From Geminicoccus sp. (GTDB lineage Bacteria; Pseudomonadota; Alphaproteobacteria; UBA7985): 64,000 nucleotides of DNA. Both the position numbers and the translations under genes were made by a program. The notes beneath the pieces were generated by a model, which did not search any database, was not told the DNA's origin, and saw only the letters and a list, made by a program, of their open reading frames with translations. The stretch lies in assembly GCA_002708995.1 (NCBI GenBank), contig PAPT01000037.1, positions 1-64,000 on the forward strand. The letters run 5' to 3'. Positions 53,670 to 62,451 of the stretch are shown one piece after another. Every line of letters begins with the position of its first letter. Position 1 is the first letter of the stretch.

Positions 53670-55447
53670 TCCTTGGGGTCCTCTCCGCGGTTGAGGTAAC
53701 CGCGCGGTGTGAACAGGTGCGTGGGGCCGTTTTTAACCGGCTGGAAGCGCCGGGTCTGGGACGAACCGACGATGACCATGCAGAACATGTCGACGTCAGC
53801 AGGGTCGAGGCTGCCCAGGTCGCGGTGGGTGTAGCTCTCTTCCGCGCGGCCGATCTGGCGACAGATCACCACGGGGGTCTCCGCAGGCCGGTGGGCGAGC
53901 AGGATGTCGCGCGCCGCGGCCAGCTGCCAGTCCCGCTTGAGGCTGACGGGGTTGTAGAAGCAGACCACAAAGTCTGCGCTGGCGGCCCCTTGCAACCGGC
54001 GCTCGATCACGCTCCAAGGCGTCATCAGGTCGGAGAGCGACACGGCGCAGAAATCGTGGCCTAGCGGCGCCCCCAGCCGGGCGGCTGCGCCGAACATGGC
54101 GCTGACCCCGGGGTGGGCCTGAATATCCACCGCCTGCACCCGCCGGTCTTCAGCGCGGGCGGCGAGCTCGAAGGTCAGCGCCCCCATGGCGTAGACCCCG
54201 GCGTCACCCGAGCAGATCAGGGCGACCGAAACGCCGGTCGTGGCCAGATCGAGGGCAAACTGACAGCGCTGCTCTTCTTCACCCAGCGCGAAGGTATGCA
54301 CTTGCTGATGGGGCAATGGCTGCACCTGATCGGTGTAGTAGCCGTAGCCCACAAGGTGGTCGGCGCTGCGCAGAGCGGCAGCGGTGCCGCTCAGGCGCCA
54401 GTCTGCACGGCCCGGACCAAGCCCGATCAGCTGCAGCCGACCGCGCGGCGTGCCAACGGCCTCAAAGTCAGTGATTGCCTCGCGCGCGCGCGCTAGCGCC
54501 AGCGTACCGATGCCGAACTTCTGCTTTTCCAGCACCAATGCGGCGGCGGACTCGCCACGGTCACCGGCGCCCAGAAGTGCAGCCGCCTCAGCCACCGACG
54601 GGGTGCCGATCTCGGCTTCCACAACCGACGAAGGGTTGGGAACGCTGACCCCGGCGAGGGCTTCGGCGCTGAAAAACCGCAGCGGCAGGCCCAGCCGCTC
54701 CGACAGACGGGCCAGCGCCGGTTCATCCTGCTTGAGGTCCACGCTGGCGATCCCGGCGAGGGCCAGCGGGTCGACACCGGCCTGCTCCAGTGCCTCGATC
54801 ACGGCCATGGTCATAGCCTCAGGGTCGGCGCCACGCTCGCAGCCCAGCCCCAGCACGAGGTCGCGGCGGCAGTAGCGCAGATGGGTCTCACCGCCCTCGC
54901 CTTCGGTACCCAGCGACAGGATCGCAGCAGGGTTTTCACGGGCGGGGCCATCGCTGCGCAGCGGCCAGTCGCCCTCCACCCGTACGCCATTCGCCGCCTC
55001 GCCCCCGGCAAGCCGCTGCTGGAACGTCGCGGCGTGTTCCGGGTTGGTCAGGGCGTAGCCGGGCGCAGGGTCTTCGACCACCGCACCGAGGGCTGCATCC
55101 GAGGCGGTGCTGATCAGGGCGAAACCAGCCCCCGCCTCCGCCAGATCCTGCGCAAGCCGGTTAGCGCCGTGGTGCCCGCCCAGCAGAGGGACGAAATTCC
55201 CCGCCTCGGTCACCATGACCACCGGAGGCTCGCTGTGCTTATCGTGGAGCTGATCAGCCAGCAGCCGGATCAGAATCCCCGCCGCGCACAGGCCCACGGT
55301 GGGGCGTCCTTCCGCGAAGGCCGTACGCAATGCCTCGGAGAACCCGGTTCCGGCCAGCACCTCACCGCCGCCAAAAGCATCGCGCAAACCGGTCAGCGCC
55401 GGAGCGTGGCGTTCCAGCGGTGAAAGAAACAGCACGTCAGAGGACAT
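53666..55447 (-). CDS. CbiG-CobJ fusion: cobalt-precorrin-5A hydrolase-type domains plus precorrin-3B C17-methyltransferase
   Basis: 593 residues from MSSDVLFLSP at 55447. The N-terminal part resembles CbiG: GLCAAGILIRLLAD and VTEAGNFVPLLGGHHGANRLA (CbiG N), then LVLGLGCERGADPEAM, ASVDLKQDEPALARL and LEKQKFGIGTLALARA (CbiG C / CobE). From about residue 345 the CobJ methyltransferase follows: LIGLGPGRADWRLS, YYTDQVQPL, ALICSGDAGVYAMG, ICRQIGRAEESY and CMVIVGSSQTRRF. Such fusions are known in alphaproteobacteria. CbiG opens the ring-A lactone in the early-cobalt route; in CobN-type clusters its CobE part is thought to assist ring contraction. Overlaps cobI by 11 bases. Confidence 0.92.
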   Translation of the reverse strand: MSSDVLFLSPLERHAPALTGLRDAFGGGEVLAGTGFSEALRTAFAEGRPTVGLCAAGILIRLLADQLHDKHSEPPVVMVTEAGNFVPLLGGHHGANRLAQDLAEAGAGFALISTASDAALGAVVEDPAPGYALTNPEHAATFQQRLAGGEAANGVRVEGDWPLRSDGPARENPAAILSLGTEGEGGETHLRYCRRDLVLGLGCERGADPEAMTMAVIEALEQAGVDPLALAGIASVDLKQDEPALARLSERLGLPLRFFSAEALAGVSVPNPSSVVEAEIGTPSVAEAAALLGAGDRGESAAALVLEKQKFGIGTLALARAREAITDFEAVGTPRGRLQLIGLGPGRADWRLSGTAAALRSADHLVGYGYYTDQVQPLPHQQVHTFALGEEEQRCQFALDLATTGVSVALICSGDAGVYAMGALTFELAARAEDRRVQAVDIQAHPGVSAMFGAAARLGAPLGHDFCAVSLSDLMTPWSVIERRLQGAASADFVVCFYNPVSLKRDWQLAAARDILLAHRPAETPVVICRQIGRAEESYTHRDLGSLDPADVDMFCMVIVGSSQTRRFQPVKNGPTHLFTPRGYLNRGEDPKE

Positions 55448-56174
55448 GGGCACCCCCGCGACGGTGCACCAGAACCATGGAGAAATAGGGCGCGCGATCC
55501 TCGTCGAGGGCCGCGAGCGGCACCACCCGCTGGTTGGGCAAGCTGGCGCGCTCGACGTAGACCGCATGGTCGATCAGCCCGGCGTCGGCGAGCAGCGCCT
55601 TGAGCCGCCCGAGGTGGCGGCCGACCTTCATGAACGCCAGTCCTTCGGCGTCGTCGATCTGCTGGCGCAGGGCCTCGTCTTCGAGGGTTGCAGGCAAGAC
55701 GCGGAAGGCGTCATTGCGCGCCACCAGCGGCCATCCCGCCGCCGCGGCGCAGGCCATGACCGAAGACACCCCCGGCACCACCGTGATCGGAAAGGCGCCG
55801 TGGAGGCGGCCGAACAGGTACATGAACGAGCCGTAGAACAGCGGGTCACCCTCGCACAGCACCACCACGTCGCGCCCGGCCTGCAGGTGGTCGCGGATTT
55901 CGGCCGCGCCCTTGTCATAGACCTCCTGCGCGGGAAAGCGCTCGGCGACCATGGGCATGACCATGGGGATTTCAACCCTGGCCTGCAGGCCTTCGAGGTG
56001 GGACTCGACGATCGAGCGGGCGAAGCTCGGGACACCTGCGGCCGCCGCATAGGCGAGCACCGGCGCTTCGCGGATCAGGCGCAGGGCCTTGAGGGTCAGC
56101 AGTTCCGGGTCACCCGGGCCGACACCGACGCCGTAAACTGTGCCGGTGGCGCCTGTCATTTCCGTGCGGCTCAT
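55437..56174 (-). CDS. cobI: Precorrin-2 C20-methyltransferase
   Basis: 245 residues from MSRTEMTGAT at 56174 (upstream ATG at 56369 lies inside cobL and is rejected). YGVGVGPGDPELLTLKALRLI, PMVMPMVAERF, VVLCEGDPLFYGSFMYLFGRL (typical of C20 enzymes), VVPGVSSVMACAAAAGWPL. First dedicated methylation after precorrin-2. Overlaps cobL by 4 bases. Confidence 0.95.
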   Translation of the reverse strand: MSRTEMTGATGTVYGVGVGPGDPELLTLKALRLIREAPVLAYAAAAGVPSFARSIVESHLEGLQARVEIPMVMPMVAERFPAQEVYDKGAAEIRDHLQAGRDVVVLCEGDPLFYGSFMYLFGRLHGAFPITVVPGVSSVMACAAAAGWPLVARNDAFRVLPATLEDEALRQQIDDAEGLAFMKVGRHLGRLKALLADAGLIDHAVYVERASLPNQRVVPLAALDEDRAPYFSMVLVHRRGGAHVL

Positions 56175-57412
56175 GGCTTTCGGCCCACCCACTGCAGCAC
56201 CGGCATCAGCGGCCGCAGGCCGGTGAAGCGGCCCACGGCCTCGCCCCGGCTGACCGACAACGTGGTGAAGTCTCCGTGGACGCGTTCGCGCCAGGTCGAC
56301 AGCACCGCCTGCCCCTCCAGCGTGACCGCATTGGCGACCAGCACGCCGCCGCTGTTCAAGGCCTGCCACGCACCCTCGAGCAGTCCCTCGCGGCTCAGCC
56401 CGCCGCCGACGAAGACCGCGTCGGGGCTGAACCCCGCGGCGTCGAAAGCATCGGGCGCGTGGGCACCACTGACGGTAAATCGATCGTGCTCATCGTAGCC
56501 CAGCCCGAAGCGGCGGGCATTCTTGTCCATGAAGCCGCGGCGCTCACCGTGGGGTTCGATGGCGAAAACCTGTCCTTCGGGCCGCGCGCGCAGCCATTCC
56601 AGCCCAATCGCGCCGCTGCCCGCGCCTATGTCCCACAGCCCGCCGCCGGGCGCAGCCAGCAGCGCCGAGAGGCTGACAGCGCGCAACTCGCGTTTGGTCA
56701 GCTTGCCGTCGTGGCGGAAGGCGCCGTCGGGCAGGCCGAAGGGCTCGTGCCGCAGCGCCGGCCAGTCGGAGTTGGCGTCTTCATCGGACTCGGGCGTGAT
56801 CGCCCAGGTGGTGATCGGGTCGACGCTCTGGTCCCAGTCGCGGGCGCGGGCGTCGATGCGGCTCTCACCGGCACCATCCATCTGGGACAGCGCCGTCAGG
56901 CTGCTCGCCCCCAGCCCCATGGCGGTCAGCGTCGGGCCAAGGCGCAGGCCCAGCTCTCCGTCGCCCAGCACCAGCATGGTCCGGCCGGGCCGCACCTGCA
57001 GCAGCACCGCGCCCAGCGACCGGCCGTAGGCGGAAAGACAGGGCGTCGTCTGCTGGCTCAGCCCCAGCCGCGCGCAGGCCCGGTCAAAGGCCGACGAGGC
57101 CGGAAACACCCGCAGCGCACCGATCCCGAACCAGCGCACCAGCGATGTACCAACGCCGAAATGAAAGGGCTCGCCCGTCCCCAGCACTGCGACCGACTGG
57201 CCCTCCAGCGGGCGCAGGACGGCTTCCGCCCGATGCCAGGCGGGCCAGTGATGGATGGATTTACCAGCGAGAAGCGCTTCGGGCAGCAAACCAGCGTGGC
57301 GCTCAGCACAGACGACATGCGTCGCCTTGCCCAGCGCGGCCAGCGCCCCGGCGGTCAGGCCTGCCTCACCCTCCGGGCCCAGACCGATGATGGACAGCCA
57401 CGGCCGGGTCAC
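56171..57412 (-). CDS. cobL: Precorrin-6Y C5,15-methyltransferase (decarboxylating), CbiE-CbiT fusion
   Basis: 413 residues. N-terminal CbiE-type methyltransferase (WLSIIGLGPEGEAGLTAGAL, GTGEPFHFGVG, FPASSAFDRACARLGL) and C-terminal CbiT-type domain from about 235 (LTKRELRAVSLSALLAAPGG, WDIGAGSGAIGLEWLRA, FVGGGLSREGLLEGAW). Adds methyls at C5 and C15 and decarboxylates the ring-C acetate. Overlaps both neighbours by 4 bases. Confidence 0.95.
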   Translation of the reverse strand: MTRPWLSIIGLGPEGEAGLTAGALAALGKATHVVCAERHAGLLPEALLAGKSIHHWPAWHRAEAVLRPLEGQSVAVLGTGEPFHFGVGTSLVRWFGIGALRVFPASSAFDRACARLGLSQQTTPCLSAYGRSLGAVLLQVRPGRTMLVLGDGELGLRLGPTLTAMGLGASSLTALSQMDGAGESRIDARARDWDQSVDPITTWAITPESDEDANSDWPALRHEPFGLPDGAFRHDGKLTKRELRAVSLSALLAAPGGGLWDIGAGSGAIGLEWLRARPEGQVFAIEPHGERRGFMDKNARRFGLGYDEHDRFTVSGAHAPDAFDAAGFSPDAVFVGGGLSREGLLEGAWQALNSGGVLVANAVTLEGQAVLSTWRERVHGDFTTLSVSRGEAVGRFTGLRPLMPVLQWVGRKP

Positions 57413-58074
57413 GCTGCGTCCTCCGCTTTGGCAGCCATCATCCGCGCCAGTGCGTTGAGCACGGCGGCGGCCATGGCGCTCCCGCCCAGCCGCCCGGTCA
57501 GGGTCAGAAACGGCATGCCCATCGCCCCGGCGTGCTCGGCCAGCGCGGCCTTGCTCTCCGCTGCGCCGACAAAACCGACCGGCAGGCCGACGACGACGGC
57601 GGGCTTGGGCAGGGCGCCGGCGGCGACTTGCTCAAGGAAGTAGAACAGCGCGGTCGGCGCGTTGCCGAAGACGGCCAGACCGCCCTCGATATCGTCCTCC
57701 CACAGCCCGACACCGGCAGCCGAGCGGGTGTTGCCGATCTCGGCAGCCAACGGCGCTGAGCGTGGATCGTGGGTGCTGCACAGCAGCGGCACCTTCGGTG
57801 GAAAGGCCGCCCGGATCACCCCCATGCGCACCATCTCGGCGTCGAGATAGACCGGCCGCTCGGCCGCCAGCGCACTCAGCGCTGCGTCGACGAAATCCTC
57901 GGACACGATGATATTGCCGGCAATGGCAGGCTCGCCGCAGGCATGAATCATCCGCACCGCGATGGCCCGAGCCGCAGCAGGCAGGCGGTCGAGCGCGGCC
58001 CCGGCCTCGCTTTCCACGATGTCGAACGACTGCGCGTAGATCGCGTCCGGCTGCTTATCGTAGTCAAACTTCAC
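57409..58074 (-). CDS. cobH: Precorrin-8X methylmutase
   Basis: 221 residues. Catalytic histidine His44 in AVRMIHACGEPA; NIIVSEDFVDAAL, STHDPRSAPLAAEIGNTRSAAG and GLPVGFVGAAESKAAL are the family motifs. Moves the methyl from C11 to C12 to give hydrogenobyrinate (or its cobalt form). Six bases after the cbiX stop. Confidence 0.96.
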   Translation of the reverse strand: MKFDYDKQPDAIYAQSFDIVESEAGAALDRLPAAARAIAVRMIHACGEPAIAGNIIVSEDFVDAALSALAAERPVYLDAEMVRMGVIRAAFPPKVPLLCSTHDPRSAPLAAEIGNTRSAAGVGLWEDDIEGGLAVFGNAPTALFYFLEQVAAGALPKPAVVVGLPVGFVGAAESKAALAEHAGAMGMPFLTLTGRLGGSAMAAAVLNALARMMAAKAEDAA

Positions 58075-58080
58075 GGCGAC

Positions 58081-59214
58081 TCAGGCCTCGAAGCGTTCGT
58101 CGTTCTTGGTCACGGCCCAGCGACCACAGGGGCAGACGAGGTGCTCACCCTGCTTGTTGCCGGGCAGCGACCACGGCCCCATGGGGTGATCAGCGTGGGG
58201 GTAGGGATGGTGGGTGTGCGGGTGGTCGTGGCTTTGCCCGTGGGCATGATCGTGGTCGTGGCCATGGCTGTGCCCGTGATCGTGATCGTGATCGTGATCG
58301 TGATCGTGATCGTGGCCATGGCTGTGCCCGCCACCGGTTTTGTCGCCGCCCTCGACGTGGTGATGGTGCGATTCCTGCGGCAGGCCGACTTCGGCCTCGA
58401 AGCCCAGAACCTGCTCCCGGTACTTACAGTTCAGGCAGTTCATGACGTTCTGCCCGGTGATGCACTCTTCGACCCGGTCCTTGAAGGTATCGAGCACCAG
58501 ATCGTGGTCGTTCAGATAACCGGCCTTGATGAACTGCAGGCCGGGGAAGGCCGCCGCGACTTCGTCGGTCTGGTCGTAGATGCGGTTGACCAGCACGCCG
58601 GTGAACAGAAAGTAGGGGAAGACCACGATCCGCTTGAAGCCGAGCATGGCGCATTTTTCCAGCGCCGGGATGACCAGCGGGAAGGTCACGCCGGAGTAAG
58701 CGGTTTCGGCCCAGCCGAAGCCCAGCCCTTCCCACAGCATACGGGTGATCTTGGTCACGTTAGAGTTGGCATCGGGGTCGGACGCACCGCGACCGACGAC
58801 GACCAGCAGAGTTTCGTGCGGGGCTACCTCGCCCTGTTCTAGGTCGGCACGCTCGACCGCGTCGCGCACGCGCTCGCCGGCGGCTCGGATCATCTTGTTA
58901 TCGACCCCCAGCTCGCGGCCGTAGTGCATTTCGATGTCGTGCTGGGCGCCGTAGGTGTTGAGCACCGAAGGAATGTCGTTCTTGGCGTGGCCCGCCGCAA
59001 ACAGCATGCCGGGCACCGCGAGGATCCGCTTACAGCCCTTTTCCCGCAGGCGGTCGAGACCGTCGCGGATGATCGGGGTCGCGAACTCCAGATAACCATA
59101 ATCAACGTCGAACTTCGGCATGCGGGTGCGCAGGCCCTCGGCCACTTGCGCGAACTCGCGTACGGCCCCTTCGTCGCGGCTACCGTGGCCGCATACCATT
59201 ACGCCTGTCTTCAT
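58081..59214 (-). CDS. cbiX: CbiX-long cobaltochelatase with Fe-S motif and His-rich tail
   Basis: 377 residues from MKTGVMVCGHGS at 59214. Two chelatase half-domains: the first keeps the metal-binding histidines (His10 in CGHGSRDE, His76 in AAGHAKNDIP), the second has lost them (GRGASDP instead of GHGS). Then MNCLNC (258-263), the M-x-C-x-x-C motif of the [4Fe-4S] centre known in Bacillus megaterium CbiX, a His/Asp-rich stretch at 283-343, and an extra C-P-C near the end. Known CbiX-L enzymes put cobalt into sirohydrochlorin early in B12 synthesis. The His-rich part probably stores or delivers metal (inference). First gene of the minus-strand cob run. Confidence 0.92.
   Translation of the reverse strand: MKTGVMVCGHGSRDEGAVREFAQVAEGLRTRMPKFDVDYGYLEFATPIIRDGLDRLREKGCKRILAVPGMLFAAGHAKNDIPSVLNTYGAQHDIEMHYGRELGVDNKMIRAAGERVRDAVERADLEQGEVAPHETLLVVVGRGASDPDANSNVTKITRMLWEGLGFGWAETAYSGVTFPLVIPALEKCAMLGFKRIVVFPYFLFTGVLVNRIYDQTDEVAAAFPGLQFIKAGYLNDHDLVLDTFKDRVEECITGQNVMNCLNCKYREQVLGFEAEVGLPQESHHHHVEGGDKTGGGHSHGHDHDHDHDHDHDHGHSHGHDHDHAHGQSHDHPHTHHPYPHADHPMGPWSLPGNKQGEHLVCPCGRWAVTKNDERFEA
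58275..58314 (-). repeat. Hexanucleotide tandem repeat inside cbiX
   Basis: Six perfect units of CGTGAT (+ strand) and a partial seventh, encoding alternating Asp-His. Being a multiple of three, changes in copy number would lengthen or shorten the His-rich tail without breaking the frame. Confidence 0.9.
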
Positions 59215-59331
59215 GACCCTTGATCCCCGGTACAATGATTCCTGAGTTACAGCTGATTTAGCGCGGAAGAGCAGCATGGAGCAGCCCACTTTGACGCGAC
59301 ACAGTGCGGCGCGTGCTGTATTTCTGGCGTC

Positions 59332-60300
59332 ATGATGACCCTGATCCTTCATTTTGTCGCCCTGAACGCCGGCGTTCTAACGGCCGTCCTGCTGGTCGAG
59401 CTGGTGCTGTACCGACTGGCGCGCAGTTTCGAACCACGCTGGCACCCCGTCGTTGCCTTTGGCGGGCTGATTTCGTGGGTTGAAAAGCGGCTGAACAGCG
59501 ACGGACTGAGCGCCGCCGTCCGCCGTCGTCGGGGCCTGTGGGCATGGCTGGCGCTGGTGGGGCTGGCCGACGGTCTCGGGGTGCTGGCCTTCGTGCTGTT
59601 GCCGGGCTGGGCCTACGCGCTCATGTTCTCCGCGCTCGGGCTGATCCTGCTGGCGTTCTCCACGCTGGCGCAGTTCGTCGGTCGCGTCGCCGATCGCCTT
59701 GATCAGGGCCTGCCCGAAGGGCGCGAGGCCGTCTCCCACATCGTCGGTCGCGACCCGGAAGCGCTGGACGAAGCCGGGGTCTCCCGCGCTGCCATCGAAT
59801 CACTGGCCGAAAACTTCTCTGACGGGGTCACCGCGCCGCTGTTCTGGGGGCTGGTGTTCGGCCTGCCGGGACTGCTCGCCTACAAGGCGGTGAACACCCT
59901 CGACAGCATGTGGGGCTACCGCAACGACCGTTTCGAGGACTTTGGCAAGGCCGCCGCACGGCTGGACGACGCCATCAACTGGATCCCGGCGCGGCTGACC
60001 GGGGCGCTGGTCTGTCTGATCGCCGGTGGCGGTTGGTACACCATGGCCGCCGCAGCCCCCCGGCACCGTTCCCCGAACGCAGGCTGGCCCGAAGCCGCCT
60101 TCGCCGCCGGGCTGGATATCTCGCTCGCCGGGCCGCGCAAGTACGACACGGGATGGAGCGACGATCCGCCGATGGGCACAGGACGGCGCGCGCTGACCAG
60201 CGGCGATATCCGCCGCGCACTGGCGCTGTATTTTCGCTGTGGCGTGGTGATGACGGCGGCAGTTGCCGCCCTGCTGCTGATCACGCTGTGGCTGGCCTGA
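59332..60300 (+). CDS. cobD: Adenosylcobinamide-phosphate synthase
   Basis: 322 residues, integral membrane protein with about five hydrophobic segments. Signature WHPVVAFGGLISWVEKRLN, then SRAAIESLAENFSDGVTAPLFW and NTLDSMWGYRNDRFEDFGKAAARLDD, as in CbiB/CobD. Joins the aminopropanol (phosphate) arm to adenosylcobyric acid. Divergent from cbiX across 117 bases and convergent with cobQ. No cobalamin riboswitch could be recognised in the gap. Confidence 0.95.
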   Translation: MMTLILHFVALNAGVLTAVLLVELVLYRLARSFEPRWHPVVAFGGLISWVEKRLNSDGLSAAVRRRRGLWAWLALVGLADGLGVLAFVLLPGWAYALMFSALGLILLAFSTLAQFVGRVADRLDQGLPEGREAVSHIVGRDPEALDEAGVSRAAIESLAENFSDGVTAPLFWGLVFGLPGLLAYKAVNTLDSMWGYRNDRFEDFGKAAARLDDAINWIPARLTGALVCLIAGGGWYTMAAAAPRHRSPNAGWPEAAFAAGLDISLAGPRKYDTGWSDDPPMGTGRRALTSGDIRRALALYFRCGVVMTAAVAALLLITLWLA

Positions 60301-60319
60301 AAAACCTGCCCGGCTAGGC

Positions 60320-61813
60320 TCAGCCGGCGCGGGCCAGATCCCAGACCTGATCGAGATCCAGACTGTCTTCGAAGTGCACCGCGAGCGCGTCGAGCGTGGC
60401 TTCGACCCGCGCTTCGAAGGCCAGATCACTCTGCAAGGCCGGATTGAGGCTGGCCAGAAACGCCGCCCGGAAGCCGTCGCTGTTGAACAGCCCGTGCAGG
60501 TAACAGCCCTGAACCGCCCCCTGCACCGCGCCGTCGGGCTGGCCGTTGCCGCTGGACGCACCGAGGCTGAGCATGGGCTCAGGCGGACGGTCCGACTCAG
60601 TCGGTGTGGTCACGCCCATATGCATTTCGTAGCCGGCGACGGCCGCGCCGCTGGCGGGGTGAAGGCCGCTGATCTCGACCAGTGTTTTCGGCCCTTTCAT
60701 CACGGTTTCGATCGGCAGCAGCCCCAGCCCCGGTGCCGACGATGGCGGGCCTTCGATCCCCTCAGGATCAGCGATATGGGCTCCCAGCATCTGATAACCG
60801 CCGCAGATGCCCAGCACCGGCCGCCCGCGGCGCACGTGTGCCTGCAAATCCACGTCCCAGCCCTGTTCCCGCACAAACGCCAGGTCGGCGAGGGTCGCCT
60901 TGGATCCGGGCAGGATCACCAGATCGGCGTCGGCCGGTACAACCTCGCCCGGCTGGACGAAGACCAGCTCGACCCCCGGCTCGGCCGCCAGCGGGTCAAA
61001 ATCGTCAAAGTTGGAAATCCGGGCCAGCCGCAGCACCGCGATTTTCACACGCGCGTCGGGCTTGGCGGCCGCGCTCTGGTCGAGCGCGAGCACGTCTTCG
61101 GCGGGCAGGTCACGGGCAGCAGGGAAGAACGGAATGATGCCCAGATCCCGCAGCCCGGTTTCGCGCCGGATCAGCGCGCTGCCGCTGGCGAACAGGCTGG
61201 TGTCGCCCCGGAATTTGTTGATCAGGAAGCCGCGCAACAGGGCGCGGTCTTCGCGGGAAACCAGCCGGTGGGTGCCGATAATGTTGGCAATCGCCCCACC
61301 CCGGTCAATGTCACCGACCAGCACCGTGGGAACCGACGCCGCACGGGCAAAACCCCAGTTGGCGATATCTCCCTCGCGCAGGTTGAGTTCCGAAGCACTG
61401 CCCGCGCCCTCGACCACCACCAGCTGCGCGCTATTGCTCAGGCGGTGAAAGCTGTCCAGCACGTCGGGCATGAGGCTGCCCTTGATCGCCTGATATTCCG
61501 CGCCACGGGCCGAGCCGCGCACCTGCCCCTGCACCACGATCTGCGCGCCGGTCTCGCTTTGCGGCTTGAGCAGCACCGGGTTCATGTCGGTGTGGGGCTG
61601 GAGGCCGCAGGCCCGGGCCTGCAACGCCTGCGCCCGCCCGATTTCCCCGCCGTCGCGGGTTACGGCAGCGTTGTTGGACATGTTCTGCGGCTTGAAGGGC
61701 GCAACCTGCAGCCCGCGCCGGGTGAAAGCCCGGCACAGCCCGGCCGCCACCAGTGATTTGCCGACGTCCGACCCCGTGCCCAGCAGCATGAGTGCGGGCG
61801 TCCGCGCTGGCAC
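60320..61813 (-). CDS. cobQ: Cobyric acid synthase (amidating)
   Basis: 497 residues from GTG at 61813, chosen because GGAG lies eight bases upstream and it follows the cobO stop by 2 bases; the ATG at 61789 is an alternative. ATP-binding GTGSDVGKS at 12-20, [21 protein letters not shown], and C-terminal amidotransferase-type domain with nucleophile in [11 protein letters not shown]. Amidates four side chains of adenosylcobyrinate diamide. Upstream open frame inside cobO is rejected. Confidence 0.94.
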   Translation of the reverse strand: MPARTPALMLLGTGSDVGKSLVAAGLCRAFTRRGLQVAPFKPQNMSNNAAVTRDGGEIGRAQALQARACGLQPHTDMNPVLLKPQSETGAQIVVQGQVRGSARGAEYQAIKGSLMPDVLDSFHRLSNSAQLVVVEGAGSASELNLREGDIANWGFARAASVPTVLVGDIDRGGAIANIIGTHRLVSREDRALLRGFLINKFRGDTSLFASGSALIRRETGLRDLGIIPFFPAARDLPAEDVLALDQSAAAKPDARVKIAVLRLARISNFDDFDPLAAEPGVELVFVQPGEVVPADADLVILPGSKATLADLAFVREQGWDVDLQAHVRRGRPVLGICGGYQMLGAHIADPEGIEGPPSSAPGLGLLPIETVMKGPKTLVEISGLHPASGAAVAGYEMHMGVTTPTESDRPPEPMLSLGASSGNGQPDGAVQGAVQGCYLHGLFNSDGFRAAFLASLNPALQSDLAFEARVEATLDALAVHFEDSLDLDQVWDLARAG

Positions 61814-61815
61814 GA

Positions 61816-62451
61816 TCAGAACTCCACGCCCACTTGCGCCTTGACGTTCTGCTCGCGGAAAGGGTGCTTGATCTGCCCCATTTCCGTGACCAGATCGGCC
61901 GCCTCGATCAGGGGATCCTTGGCGTTGCGGCCGGTCACGATGACGTGCAGCATCTCCCGCCGTGCCTGCAGCGCCGCGACCACCTCGGCGATGTCGAGAT
62001 ATTCGTAGCGCAGGCAGATGTTGAGCTCGTCGAGCAGGACCATGTCGAAGCTCGGATCGTTGATCATCTCCTGCGCCATGGCCCAGGCCCCCTTGGCCGC
62101 TGCAATGTCGCGCTCCCGGTCTTGGGTTTCCCAGGTAAAGCCCTCGCCCATCGAGCGGATCACGCACTGGTCGGGGAACTTCTCGAGCACCGCGCGTTCG
62201 CCGGTTTCCCACTTGCCTTTGACGAACTGAACCACGCCGACCTTCATGCCGTTGCCCAGAGCTCGGAACGCCATGCCGAAGGCGGCGGTCGACTTGCCCT
62301 TTCCCGGCCCGGTGTGGACGATGAGCAGGCCCTTTTCGATGGTCTTGGTGGCGAGAATCTTGTCGCGGGCGGCCTTCTTCTTCCGCGCCTTCTCATTGGC
62401 GCGGGCGATAAACTCCTCGTCGGTCATGCCCTCGGGGCGCTTCAGTGCCAT
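61816..62451 (-). CDS. cobO: Corrinoid adenosyltransferase
   Basis: 211 residues, P-loop enzyme: [14 protein letters not shown] (P-loop 48-55), [27 protein letters not shown], and ending [11 protein letters not shown]. Transfers the 5'-deoxyadenosyl group to cob(I)yrinic acid diamide. The lysine-rich N-terminal ~40 residues are typical of CobO. Starts in a 10-base overlap with the cobN end. Confidence 0.96.
   Translation of the reverse strand: MALKRPEGMTDEEFIARANEKARKKKAARDKILATKTIEKGLLIVHTGPGKGKSTAAFGMAFRALGNGMKVGVVQFVKGKWETGERAVLEKFPDQCVIRSMGEGFTWETQDRERDIAAAKGAWAMAQEMINDPSFDMVLLDELNICLRYEYLDIAEVVAALQARREMLHVIVTGRNAKDPLIEAADLVTEMGQIKHPFREQNVKAQVGVEF

Noticed and set aside
58275-58314. Tandem repeat considered as a CRISPR-like array
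   Set aside because: Six-base units without spacers inside a coding frame; it is a codon repeat for Asp-His. No CRISPR array or cas gene was seen anywhere.
59215-59331. Possible cobalamin riboswitch between cbiX and cobD
   Set aside because: The gap is only 117 bases and I could not find a B12-box-like sequence or the needed long folded leader. The cobN leader, a better place, is outside the window.
61814-62212. Upstream extension of cobQ giving a 630-codon frame
   Set aside because: The extra part lies wholly inside cobO in another frame; GTG at 61813 has a proper RBS and fits the family N-terminus.
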